From JAAURB01 sp049649525 (GTDB lineage: Bacteria; Cyanobacteriota; Cyanobacteriia; Cyanobacteriales; Microcoleaceae), in the NCBI GenBank assembly GCA_049649525.1, contig JBARZE010000058.1:1-64000 (forward strand): a DNA stretch of 64,000 bases, given 5' to 3'. The notes beneath the pieces are model-generated. The model saw only the letters and a program-made list of their open reading frames with translations, did no database searches and had not been told where the DNA came from. Made by a program: the position numbers and the translations under genes. Below, one piece after another: positions 6,564 through 14,781 of the stretch. The stretch's first letter is position 1. Every line of letters begins with the position of its first letter.

Positions 6564-6714
6564 GTGACATTTTTGTCACTACCTCGAAGCTGTCCACTTT
6601 TACGGACAACCTCGAAGTCTTCCAATTTACGGATAACCTAGTCCTCACAATTCTGTGAGTACCTCATGCACTGCGGAACGTTACGCGAATTCGCGTAACG
6701 ACAGAACTTGTTCT
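6564..6714. repeat. Row of different small hairpins with a shared spacer
   Basis: In order: GTGACATTTTTGTCAC (6564-6579), TGTCC..GGACA (6591-6608), a weak TCC..GGA (6621-6633), CTCACAATTCTGTGAG (6644-6659), a perfect 22-base palindrome with half site CGTTACGCGAA (6679-6700) and AGAACTTGTTCT (6703-6714). The first four are separated by ACCTCGAAG (6581), ACCTCGAAG (6609), ACCTAG (6636) and ACCTC (6661), a 25-28 base period. The hairpin sequences differ although pairing is kept, so structure rather than sequence seems conserved. Confidence 0.6.
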
Positions 6715-6943
6715 ATAGGGTGACCCAAATAACGGCATTCAAACGCTGTGATGTTTAGTGCTAACCGTGTTGAGGATGATTCAAATAATCAAAGACGCAA
6801 CAGCTTAACTTGATGTATAGGGTGTTCGGGAAATTTAGTGTTTTTGGGCTGTAATGCCTAATCATAAATAGCTTGAGGGTGGTCGGAATAATTTAAAATA
6901 CATCAATAACACTTGTTACGGGGATTCCCGCAACATTGATTCC

Positions 6944-6965
6944 TGATATGGGAATTCCCATATCA
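6944..6965. repeat. GAATTC-centred palindrome upstream of the integrase end
   Basis: Perfect 22-base palindrome with half site TGATATGGGAA. A half copy, ACGGGGATTCCCG, lies near 6918-6930. The stretch is downstream of the minus-strand integrase stop, so it is not its promoter. Confidence 0.6.
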
Positions 6966-7047
6966 ACAAAGCATGGGAATAGTTGTGTAACACAATTCGA
7001 TAAAAGCTTTTTATATTCTGTATCACAATTCAATCTCCTTTGATTCA

Positions 7048-8184
7048 CTAATTTAAGTAATCAGGTAACCGTGGGCTAGAATCGATACAATCGGCATAGT
7101 ACTCATAAAGCGTTTTGACATCATGGCCTGTCAACTTAGCGACTAATAATGGATGCGTACCAGATTTAAGAGCGTGGCTAATAAAGGTGTGACGGGTGTT
7201 GTAAGGTTTCCTGTATTCGATCCCGGCTTGTTCAAGAATAGACACCCATGCACGATTACGGAAATTGTGATCATCAATTGCACCGCCATTTTTAGCCGGG
7301 AAAACTAAATCATCTTTTTTCGGGTTTTTAGGCTTGCGATTGATTAGTAATTTTTGCAGACGAGAATCTGGATTAATGGGGATTGTGCGATCACGGTTGG
7401 TTTTAGTAGATTTCCTCACGCCTCTGGATAATGATTCACCGATCCAAATGCTAGAAAAATCATCAGTAATATGTTTCCAACGAAGTCCAATCACTTCAGC
7501 AGTCCTGCACCCTGTCAGAAACAAAAATTCTACATAATCAGTGTAGTAGCTGTAATAACGATTTTTTCTGAAACTGGAAATAATGGTTTTAATTTCTTCA
7601 ACAGTGAACGGCTTCGGTTTTTGCTTTGGGGGAACTTTAACGCGATTAGGAATTGACTGCCAGGGATTCTCAGTTAAGTAATTTTTTTCTACAGCAAAAG
7701 CCCAGACTTCACGAATACAGCTTAACCGTTCCTTCGTTGTCCTGGGTTGAAGTTTACGAGTTAGAAACCAGTCATAAAATTTCTCTACAGATTTTTCGTC
7801 AATGTTGGCGATCGCAGTGGTGTAAATTTTATCACCGTGGAATTTTTCTAAATGCTTTAGGGCTGCGGTATATTTTTCTAGTGATCTGAGCGTGACCGAT
7901 TTTGACTTGCTTTTTAAAAAATCCTCAAACAATTCAGGGATTGTCATTGATGAGGGTTCTGGTATGTGTGGCTTGTAAGATACTAAAGTTTGATCGAACT
8001 TTCCAGCTTTAATATCTAACTCAATTTGTATTGCCCGTTGCTGTGCCACCTTGCGATTGGATATTGAATCAGGTAACCCAACTGGAATTACATATCTTTT
8101 TCCTAAATGCCGCCAACGCAAGCGTAAACGTCCTGCAAATTCCTCTACAGCTACTGTACCTTTGGGGTTTCTGTTTGTACCCAT
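7048..8184 (-). CDS. int: Tyrosine recombinase / phage-type integrase
   Basis: 378 residues, usual length for the family. A SAM-like core-binding domain (about 80-180) precedes the catalytic domain. Visible catalytic residues are R227 (LTGCRTAEVIGLRW), the R331 of box II (YNTRHTF, with Tyr where many members have His), H354 (LTGHDVKTLY) and the nucleophile Y363 in EYYA. It would integrate and excise the element by strand exchange. Its start faces the 3' end of tRNA-Pro 108 bases away, the standard arrangement for an integrase next to its attachment site. The element would then extend left, beyond the window. Confidence 0.93.
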   Translation of the reverse strand: MGTNRNPKGTVAVEEFAGRLRLRWRHLGKRYVIPVGLPDSISNRKVAQQRAIQIELDIKAGKFDQTLVSYKPHIPEPSSMTIPELFEDFLKSKSKSVTLRSLEKYTAALKHLEKFHGDKIYTTAIANIDEKSVEKFYDWFLTRKLQPRTTKERLSCIREVWAFAVEKNYLTENPWQSIPNRVKVPPKQKPKPFTVEEIKTIISSFRKNRYYSYYTDYVEFLFLTGCRTAEVIGLRWKHITDDFSSIWIGESLSRGVRKSTKTNRDRTIPINPDSRLQKLLINRKPKNPKKDDLVFPAKNGGAIDDHNFRNRAWVSILEQAGIEYRKPYNTRHTFISHALKSGTHPLLVAKLTGHDVKTLYEYYADCIDSSPRLPDYLN

Positions 8185-8291
8185 TTTATACCCAATTATG
8201 CCTGAAACTGATATATCACGTTATGTCAGTTTGTGTCAGTAGTATAAAGATCGTATTATACCAAGACGCTGAAAGGCTTGTTGTATATGAA

Positions 8292-8365
8292 TCGGAGCGG
8301 CGGGATTTGAACCCACGACCCCCACTACCCCAAAGTGGTGCGCTACCAAGCTGCGCTACGCCCCG
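8292..8365 (-). tRNA. tRNA-Pro (anticodon GGG)
   Basis: Read on the minus strand: acceptor CGGGGCG pairs with CGCTCCG (one G-T pair). The anticodon stem CCACT/AGTGG has loop TTGGGGT, giving anticodon GGG with G37, as expected for proline. The T loop is TTCAAAT; CCA is not encoded. The 3' end faces the integrase, so the 3' part of this gene is the likely attB/attL of the element. A second copy of that end is not present in the window. Confidence 0.95.
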
Positions 8366-8406
8366 AAATGCTTTCTTAGTATAACAGCAAACCCGGAAAT
8401 TGTAAA

Positions 8407-8772
8407 TTAAAAAACTTTCAAAATTTTTGCCGCCTTAATTAATTCTCCCACAGCCGAAGCTGACCAATACCCTTCACCTCGTCGTCCTGTATTCAAAATC
8501 AGTTGTAAACTATAACTATGAGGATAACCTTCTACTTGCATCCAGAGCAGGTCGGTTTCAGTTTCACAAGTAATTTTCTCTTCATCCATCAACTCATCAC
8601 TCATCTGCTCCATTGTCTCTGCAAGCTGAGTTAACAACTGACAAAAATCATTAAACTCCGCTTCCGTCAGCTCAATTGCCCATTGTTCAGCGCCGACTAA
8701 ACCCATAAATTCATCGGCTTGAGCATCCCATCCAATTCGCCAACCTAATCCACTCTTAACAATTCGCTCCAT
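8407..8772 (-). CDS. DUF1818 family protein
   Basis: 121 residues, matching the cyanobacterial DUF1818 family along its length (VKSGLGWRIGW at the start, AIELTEAEFNDFCQLLTQLA, ELMDEEKI, SLQLILNTGRRGEGYW). The function is unknown; members are small soluble proteins found almost only in cyanobacteria and plants. It marks the return to chromosomal backbone right of the tRNA. ATG 8772 is the natural start because the family begins with this sequence. Confidence 0.85.
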   Translation of the reverse strand: MERIVKSGLGWRIGWDAQADEFMGLVGAEQWAIELTEAEFNDFCQLLTQLAETMEQMSDELMDEEKITCETETDLLWMQVEGYPHSYSLQLILNTGRRGEGYWSASAVGELIKAAKILKVF

Positions 8773-8884
8773 ACTCTTGATGGGAACTAATCTAAAGGAT
8801 TTAAGCTTATCATAAAGATTGACGCAATCAAAGCTTAAAAGTTAAAATTTGAAACATTAAACTGACATTATTATCCAAATACAA

Positions 8885-9389
8885 GTGCTGGAGTTATCAG
8901 CTTTAGGTTTATTACAGCGAGAACCTATCCAGGGTTATCGGTTTAAGCAAAAATTAGAATTGTTTATGGGAAGTTGTATTAGTGTCAATTACGGGGCAAT
9001 TTACCCCTTACTGAAGCGTTTAGAACAAACAGATCAGATTCTTGTCCTCATGGAGGAAGCCGGAGCAACCCGCTCGAGCCGTAAGATTTACAGTGTCACA
9101 GCTTTTTGAGGCGATCGCGCTTCGACATAAAATGCTAGATAAACCCCATGAAAGCTGGGTCAAAAGTCGTTCTCGGTTTATGGTAAAACACTTCTTTTTT
9201 GGTGATTTAGAACTTGAGATTCGCGTTCAATTGTTAGAAGCTCGTTTACAGGCTTGTTATTGTCGTCAAGACTATATTAATCAACAATTTGTTGAATCAG
9301 TTTAGATTGATCCCTATCAAGCGAGTGTTTTAGACAGAGCTCAAGTCATGTTAGCATCAAAAATACAATGGCTTTACCAATCCTTATAA
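8885..9389 (+). pseudogene. PadR-family transcriptional regulator, broken
   Basis: The frame from GTG 8885 begins VLELSALGLLQREPIQGYRF, the start of PadR winged-helix regulators (L..L...P..GY.l...l), and continues through 'NYGAIYPLLKRLEQ'. It breaks near 9100 (after RKIYSVT), where the homology moves to the next frame (LFEAIALRHKMLDKPHESW ... FFFGDLELEIRVQLLEARLQ). That frame meets a TAG at 9302 and then continues IDPYQASVLDRAQVMLA to TAA 9387-9389. One frameshift and one nonsense change leave no full product. Sequencing errors cannot be excluded, but two defects favour a pseudogene. Confidence 0.75.
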
Positions 9390-9890
9390 ACATCAACCTC
9401 TCCTAATCAGACTATTCATTAAATTCAAATAATATAAAAATTTACTGGCGGTTATCAAGTGTTATCCGACTTCTAAATTTCGCTAATTTAAGTGGATTAC
9501 TAATAATATTAAATAGAGTCATTTGCTTTGAGTCAGGCAGAATTGATTCAGAATAATTTTATTGAGTGTAACATCAATGACATCAGCTTGTTATTTCTTT
9601 GTCTAAAATTAAATCGAGCCAGATTTGCATAAATTATCTAGTCTTTAGGATGGGTTTATTATTTTCTGGTAGTTTTTTTGAAAATCACCTTGACAGTTTC
9701 AGTAAATCAACATAACATAACATATATATTAGCTTGATTTAAGTTTTATGCAACTCTATCAATAGATCTGACAATCTTTTTTGTAGAGTTTAGTTATCTC
9801 TCAACACTTATAATTTTCTTTGACTTTATTTTTCCTTTTTGTCTCAACAACCACTACAATAGATTCGACTCAGTTGATCAAAGCGAAAAT
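9390..9890. other. 500-base AT-rich intergenic stretch
   Basis: Long AT-rich spacer containing CATAACATAACATATATATT near 9711 but no open frame with a start, no tRNA and no clear repeat. It would hold the promoter of the peptidase at 9891; I could not pick -35/-10 boxes with confidence. Confidence 0.4.
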
Positions 9891-10823
9891 ATGGTAAAAC
9901 CCAAACTTATTATTCACGGTGGTGCAGGCAATTCTATGGCTGCCAAAGGAGCTTTGCAAGAAGTTCGTAAATCTCTCTATGCTATTTTGGATCGGGTTTA
10001 TCCGCTGCTTGAACAGGGCAAAACGGCAAAAGAAGCAGTGGTGAAGGGATGCGAATTATTAGAAGATGAACCTCGATATAATGCAGGTACGGGTTCTGTA
10101 TTACAATCCGATGGTCAAATTCGCATGAGTGCCGGGTTAATGGACGGTTCAACTCATTCATTCAGCGGAGTGATTAATGTCTCGCGGGTGAAAAATCCCA
10201 TTGATCTCGCTTTAGCTTTACAAACCTCTAAAGATCGAATTTTATCAGAGTATGGTTGCGCTGAATTTATGCGCGAATTTGATGTTCCCATCTACAACCC
10301 CATGACAGATAAACGACTGCAAGAATGGGTTGAAGAACGCAAAAATGACTTTCAGCGTAAATCAGCAAATGTTTTAGCCGGAGCCAGAACGGGTACAATT
10401 GGTGTGGTCGCGTTAGACAGTCAAGGAAGAATCGCTGTCGGAACTTCTACCGGAGGTAAAGGCTTCGAGAAAATCGGGCGGGTGAGTGACTCACCGATGC
10501 CTGCTGGAAATTATGCCAATGAACACGCTGGCATGAGTTGTACGGGTATCGGGGAAGATATCATTGATGAATGTTTCGCGGCGCGTGTTGTGATCCGGGT
10601 AACAGATGGTTTATCTTTACGAGAGTCTCTCAGTCGTTCATTTAAAGAAGCCACAGATCGACAACGAGATTTTGCAGCGATTTCTATTGATCGAAACGGA
10701 ACCATTGGCTGGGGAAAGTCGTGTGATCTGCTGACTGCCGCATTTCATGATGGTGACAAAATTGGCGATAGCTTAGAAGCAGAAGCAGGTACTCAAGTGT
10801 TTACCTTAGACTCACAGCGCTAA
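9891..10823 (+). CDS. iaaA: Isoaspartyl peptidase / L-asparaginase (Ntn hydrolase)
   Basis: 310 residues. The enzyme removes isoaspartyl residues from peptides and hydrolyses asparagine. The precursor is cut autocatalytically to expose an N-terminal threonine. Signs are the IIHGGAGN start, the 'PRYNAGTGSVL' glycine-rich loop, and the cleavage site G168/T169 in RTGTIGVVALD, making T169 the nucleophile. The substrate-binding GTSTGG follows, with 'ARVVIRVTDG' in the beta subunit. Length matches the EcAIII/plant-type family. The gene stands alone, and a hairpin at 10838-10861 may end its transcript. Confidence 0.92.
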   Translation: MVKPKLIIHGGAGNSMAAKGALQEVRKSLYAILDRVYPLLEQGKTAKEAVVKGCELLEDEPRYNAGTGSVLQSDGQIRMSAGLMDGSTHSFSGVINVSRVKNPIDLALALQTSKDRILSEYGCAEFMREFDVPIYNPMTDKRLQEWVEERKNDFQRKSANVLAGARTGTIGVVALDSQGRIAVGTSTGGKGFEKIGRVSDSPMPAGNYANEHAGMSCTGIGEDIIDECFAARVVIRVTDGLSLRESLSRSFKEATDRQRDFAAISIDRNGTIGWGKSCDLLTAAFHDGDKIGDSLEAEAGTQVFTLDSQR

Positions 10824-10837
10824 ATTCGGATAAATAT

Positions 10838-10861
10838 AGACTGGAGTCCTCACTCCGGTCT
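10838..10861 (+). terminator. Hairpin after the peptidase gene
   Basis: Arms AGACTGGAGT and ACTCCGGTCT pair fully with one G-T pair around CCTC, 15 bases after the stop. No T run follows, so termination efficiency is uncertain. Confidence 0.5.
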
Positions 10862-10951
10862 AATCAATTAGTTAATATCTGAGGTAGATTGAAGCTCAAA
10901 TTTGATGAAAAACATCAAGCCCGTCACAGAAATTAAAGCAGTTGCTGAAAT

Positions 10952-11380
10952 TTGGGAGTGTCCGAAAACGGCCAGCAAGTCAATGACTCGCCCGTCGAAT
11001 TAATACCGAGACACATTATCTGTCATTTTGAGTCTCAAGCCGTTTTAACCAGTCCTAATTATTTAACGCTTCAAAGGGGTGATGCTCAACATATTATACT
11101 TAAGCCTGAGTTCTTGCAATCTCTCAATCATAGTTGCGATCCTAATATTTTCTTTGATCTTGAGAAAATGGCAATTATTGCCCTGAAAGATATAAAAATT
11201 GGAGAAGAATTAACCTTCTTTTATCCTTCTACACAATGATCCATGGCTAAAGGTTTTGATTGTACCTGTCAAAGCGAAAATTGTCTCGGACGCATTCAGG
11301 GCGCGGCTGAGTTATCTCCGGATGTGTTGAGAACATACAAACTGTCTGAATATATACAGCAAAAGCTAAAGATGGAATAA
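10952..11380 (+). pseudogene. SET-domain protein interrupted by one in-frame TGA
   Basis: The frame reads through SET hallmarks: 'LNHSCDPNIFFD' (the NHSC motif that binds S-adenosylmethionine), 'ALKDIKIGEELTFFYPST', then TGA at 11237-11239 where many relatives have Trp. In the same frame it continues SMAKGFDCTCQSENCLGRIQ, the post-SET cysteine cluster, to TAA 11378-11380. A single TGG-to-TGA change therefore separates the SET core from its zinc-binding tail. SET proteins methylate lysines; small bacterial forms have unknown targets. The start is taken at TTG 10952, with GTG 10958 possible. Pseudogene, error or readthrough cannot be told apart here. Confidence 0.75.
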
Positions 11381-11609
11381 TTGACACTAAATCTGAGCTG
11401 TGCAGTAGTGAGGAACTGAAAATGATTGGCGTTTTTTGCTTCTCAGTTATACTCAACAATAGACTTAGCTGTATAAATCATGGTTTGACTCGCTTGATGG
11501 ATTAATCTCATCTTCCCAAACCCTAAATTAACGGAGACAGGGGACAGATAATCTCAAGCAGTACAAACGAGTTTATACAAAGTGTTTCATGATCTTAGCA
11601 GGAGTTTTT

Positions 11610-12569
11610 ATGGCCTACGACCGCGAAAAACAAGTTGCAATTGATGCCACCCTCGCCGCTGCCAAACTGTGTGAACAAGTCCGTCAACAAATTCCTCCCG
11701 CGATGGAAAAAGGGGATAAAAGTCCTGTGACTGTGGCTGACTATGGTTCTCAGGCCATTATTTGTAAAGCCTTGGGAGAAGCGTTTCCAGATGATCCCAT
11801 TGTTGGGGAAGAAGATGCGACAGAACTGCGTCAGCCCGAAATGGCAGAAAACCTGACGAAAGTGACAAAATATGTCCAGGGTGTTTTACCCGATGCCACG
11901 GCTGAACAAGTGACAAACTGGATCGATCGCGGAAATGGTAAAATCGCTAGACGGTTCTGGACGCTTGATCCAATTGACGGGACAAAAGGATTTTTGCGTA
12001 AAGATCAATATGCTATTGCTTTAGCTTTAATTGAAGATGGGGAAGTTAAATTTGGGATTTTGGGCTGTCCGGCTTATCCGGTAGACAACCAAGAAGCGGG
12101 AATGTTATTTGTTGCAGTGCGGGGTGAAGGAGCAACAATGATGCCCTTTGCGACAGGGGAAAAAACCTCTATCAAAGTTGTTAAAGCCTCGGATACGGCT
12201 AATATGCGCTTTGTTGAAAGTGTCGAGTCGAGTCATGGCGATCAAGATCGACAAAATAAAATAGCCCAAGCCGCTGGTATTACTTCTGCTTCTGTGCGGA
12301 TGGACTCTCAGGCAAAATACGGTGCGGTTGCTTCTGGGCAAGCGGCGCTATACCTGCGTTTACCGTCTCCGAAATATCCTGACTACCGCGAGAATATTTG
12401 GGATCATGCCGCTGGGGCTATTGTGGTAGAAGAAGCAGGCGGGAAAGTCTCGGATATGTATGGTAAACCCCTTGATTTCGCTTCTAGTAGTAAGATGGTT
12501 GACAACCGAGGTGTGATTGTCAGTAATGGCATGATTCATGAAACGGTTTTGAAAGCGTTGCAGGAGTAA
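11610..12569 (+). CDS. 3'(2'),5'-bisphosphate nucleotidase, HAL2/CysQ-like
   Basis: About 319 residues from ATG 11610, chosen because AGGAG (11600-11604) sits 5 bases ahead; an upstream ATG at 11589 lacks this. The family hydrolyses phosphoadenosine phosphate, clearing a by-product of sulfate assimilation. Motifs: 'KSPVTVADYGSQA', the metal-binding 'VGEED', 'LDPIDGTKGFLR' (the inositol-monophosphatase-type D-P-I-D-G-T box) and 'IWDHAAGAIVVEEAGG' near the end. The length and the long insertion before DPIDGT resemble plant and yeast HAL2 more than E. coli CysQ. The next gene begins 8 bases after the stop. Confidence 0.88.
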   Translation: MAYDREKQVAIDATLAAAKLCEQVRQQIPPAMEKGDKSPVTVADYGSQAIICKALGEAFPDDPIVGEEDATELRQPEMAENLTKVTKYVQGVLPDATAEQVTNWIDRGNGKIARRFWTLDPIDGTKGFLRKDQYAIALALIEDGEVKFGILGCPAYPVDNQEAGMLFVAVRGEGATMMPFATGEKTSIKVVKASDTANMRFVESVESSHGDQDRQNKIAQAAGITSASVRMDSQAKYGAVASGQAALYLRLPSPKYPDYRENIWDHAAGAIVVEEAGGKVSDMYGKPLDFASSSKMVDNRGVIVSNGMIHETVLKALQE

Positions 12570-12576
12570 GTTAATT

Positions 12577-13590
12577 TTGTTAAAACTGATTATCCAAATT
12601 CCCTGTTACAACGAAGAACAAACTTTAGGCATAACATTAGCAGCACTGCCCCGTAGTATTGCGGGAATTGATATTGTTGAGTGGTTAGTGATTGATGATG
12701 GCAGTCACGATCAAACCGCTACCATTGCTCAAAAGTATGGTGTCGATCACATTATCAAGTTTTCTAGAAATCAGGGTTTAGCCAGGGCATTTATGGCGGG
12801 TTTAGAAGCTAGCCTGAAAGCAGGTGCAGATATTATTGTTAACACGGATGCGGATAATCAGTATTGTGCAGAAGATATTCCTTATTTAGTTCAACCTATT
12901 TTACAGGGTCAAGCAGAAATTGTAGTTGGGGCGCGACCCATTAGTCAAATTCGTCACTTTTCTCCGATTAAAAAGTCCTTACAAAAATTGGGGAGTTGGG
13001 TGGTTAGAATAGCCAGTAATACTAAAATTCCGGATGCACCCAGTGGCTTTCGGGCAATTAGTCGAAATGCGGCATTACAACTTAATGTTTTTAATGATTA
13101 TACCTACACTTTAGAAACGATTATTCAAGCAGGACAAAAAGGAATTGCCATTACTTATGTGCCGATTAGAATTAATCCACAATTGCGGCGATCGCGCTTA
13201 GTTAAGAGTATTCCAACTTATATCAAGCGTTCTGTTTTTACAATTGTCAGAATTTTTATGACCTATAAGCCGATGCGGTCATTTTTACTGTTAGGAACTC
13301 TTCCATTTTCGGCTGGATTTTTCTTAGGAATTCGTTGGTTAATCTATTTTTTAGCAGGTACAGAACGGACTCGGATTCCGAGTTTAATTTTAGCGGCAAT
13401 TTTAATGCTAATTGGGTTTCAATTATGGATGTTAGCATTAATCGCAGATTTAATGGCAGTCAATCGTAAGCTATTAGAAGAAGTTCAATTAAGAATGCGT
13501 CGGGCTGATTTAGAGAATCTATCAGTTAGTTTAATTAAGAGTAATAATAAAACCACAAAGACACAAACAAAACAAAGAGATTTGATTTAA
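12577..13590 (+). CDS. Glycosyltransferase family 2, dolichol-phosphate-mannose-synthase type, membrane-anchored
   Basis: 337 residues starting at TTG 12577, with AGGAG at 12562-12566 overlapping the end of the nucleotidase gene, so the two are likely co-transcribed. N-terminal GT-A domain: 'IQIPCYNEEQTLG', 'VIDDGSHDQT' and the metal-binding 'NTDADNQY', then 'DAPSGFRAISR'. Two hydrophobic segments follow (about residues 232-255 and 265-290), typical of undecaprenyl-phosphate glycosyltransferases. It probably transfers a sugar from a nucleotide donor to a lipid carrier for cell-surface polysaccharide. The sugar is unknown. Confidence 0.85.
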   Translation: MLKLIIQIPCYNEEQTLGITLAALPRSIAGIDIVEWLVIDDGSHDQTATIAQKYGVDHIIKFSRNQGLARAFMAGLEASLKAGADIIVNTDADNQYCAEDIPYLVQPILQGQAEIVVGARPISQIRHFSPIKKSLQKLGSWVVRIASNTKIPDAPSGFRAISRNAALQLNVFNDYTYTLETIIQAGQKGIAITYVPIRINPQLRRSRLVKSIPTYIKRSVFTIVRIFMTYKPMRSFLLLGTLPFSAGFFLGIRWLIYFLAGTERTRIPSLILAAILMLIGFQLWMLALIADLMAVNRKLLEEVQLRMRRADLENLSVSLIKSNNKTTKTQTKQRDLI

Positions 13591-13594
13591 TTCG

Positions 13595-14467
13595 CTATTC
13601 GATAGATTCTAAATTACCAGGTGCCAATATTGGATAATTTAAGTTTAATTGATAAAATGCTTGTTTTGATCGTCGAATTAAGTCTGTTTTATAGATGAAT
13701 TCATCTCGGGCATCAATCGGATAACATTTTAATTTGAAATGTGTTCCCCAAGGTTTTTCATCCATCACAACTAAAACAGGTAATTTAAGCTGAGTATATT
13801 TACTAGTATAAGCGACTCGATATAAAATCCGTATAACTTTTTCTACATCAACTCGATGATTAAAATAGAAGTCTGTGACCACTTGTGCTTCTACACTGCC
13901 ATCATTGGCATTAGAAATAGCTTCAGTCCAAATTTTATTATGGGGAATTGAAATTACATTATCATCGGCTGTTTGCAGACGAATATCCCTCAGACCATAG
14001 CTAATGATTTCACCATAATGATCGCCAATTTTAACCCGATCTCCCACTTGGTAAGGACGTTCAAATAAGGCAATAATACCCGCAATTACAGAACTAGCAT
14101 AATCTTTAAATGCAAAACCCAAAGCCACTGCAATTGTTCCTGTGACGGCCACTAAGTTTTGGGGAGATAAATTGAGAAATAAGCCACTTAAAAAGACAAC
14201 TGCAACCGTTAATAATAAAGCTCGCCAAAAAGGTAAAGATTGTTTGATAGTTAACCGAAATCGTAAAGCCACCCGTTCAGAAAACCAATTGAGAATTTTA
14301 TCTACTGTTAAGCTCCCCCAATAGGTGACAACAATGACAATGACTGCTTTAATGACTTTAGGCAGTGTCACTTCTGAAATCAGTTCTATTTTCTCGTTTA
14401 ATTCCTCTGAGCTGGTTTGAGCCAATAGTAGCGCCAAATCCGATAAAAATGAATTGAAATAAGACAT
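13595..14467 (-). CDS. MscS-family small-conductance mechanosensitive channel
   Basis: 290 residues with three hydrophobic segments (about 32-55, 80-100, 105-125). The third is the pore helix 'TGTIAVALGFAFKDYASSVIAG' in part, followed by the beta-domain signature 'FERPYQVGDRVKIGDHYGEI' and 'IPHNKIWTEAISN'. Such channels open under membrane tension during hypo-osmotic shock. The gene converges with the glycosyltransferase, their stops being 4 bases apart. A short N-terminal extension precedes TM1. No paralogue lies nearby. Confidence 0.9.
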   Translation of the reverse strand: MSYFNSFLSDLALLLAQTSSEELNEKIELISEVTLPKVIKAVIVIVVTYWGSLTVDKILNWFSERVALRFRLTIKQSLPFWRALLLTVAVVFLSGLFLNLSPQNLVAVTGTIAVALGFAFKDYASSVIAGIIALFERPYQVGDRVKIGDHYGEIISYGLRDIRLQTADDNVISIPHNKIWTEAISNANDGSVEAQVVTDFYFNHRVDVEKVIRILYRVAYTSKYTQLKLPVLVVMDEKPWGTHFKLKCYPIDARDEFIYKTDLIRRSKQAFYQLNLNYPILAPGNLESIE

Positions 14468-14781
14468 AAACTAACGCCTTGAAAAATTTTATAAAATCGG
14501 TAAAATAAGAATACTGATTCAGCTCAAAGATTTAAGCAGGATTGCTTTTACTGAATATGTTTGTTACTCAGCTTTTCTAACATAGATGGGTACTGAGTTC
14601 CTCAAATCATCAGGCTAATTACTGAGCGACACCGAATCAATATATTGTACTCTAATTCAATATTCTATGGGTTGAAGAGTTCAAAAACAACATATTTCTA
14701 CTCTTAAACCGATATGGGTGTTAGCTGTTGAGTCACATTTTAGCCTGCTATAACTTATCCTTTATTAATACAAATTGATTC
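14468..14781. promoter_or_regulatory. Divergent promoter region, mscS-like and metF-like
   Basis: 314 bases between divergent genes. AT-rich; I see no structured leader or operator palindrome that stands out and no small gene. Confidence 0.4.

Larger units (their letters stand above)
5391..7047. other. 1.65 kb gene-poor stretch of repeats, palindromes and coding remnants
   Basis: No convincing gene. Two short open remnants, around 5450-5554 (VAANEAKLQQIEAALKAYPI in part, ending in LQPLQPLQPD from three GCAGCCATT repeats at 5525-5549) and 5576-5720 (WIEETGDNAKPLKSLKTL in part), look like decayed ends of an accessory protein. The rest holds heptamer iterons, GAATTC-centred palindromes and a row of small hairpins listed separately. 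A 65-codon TTG frame at 6362-6559 overlaps two palindromes and is not called. The location between the regulator and the integrase would suit an origin, transfer or recombination control region. Confidence 0.5.

Noticed and set aside
6564..6714. A CRISPR array
   Set aside because: The repeated units are short spacers between hairpins of different sequence; there is no identical 25-40 base repeat with unique spacers and no cas gene.
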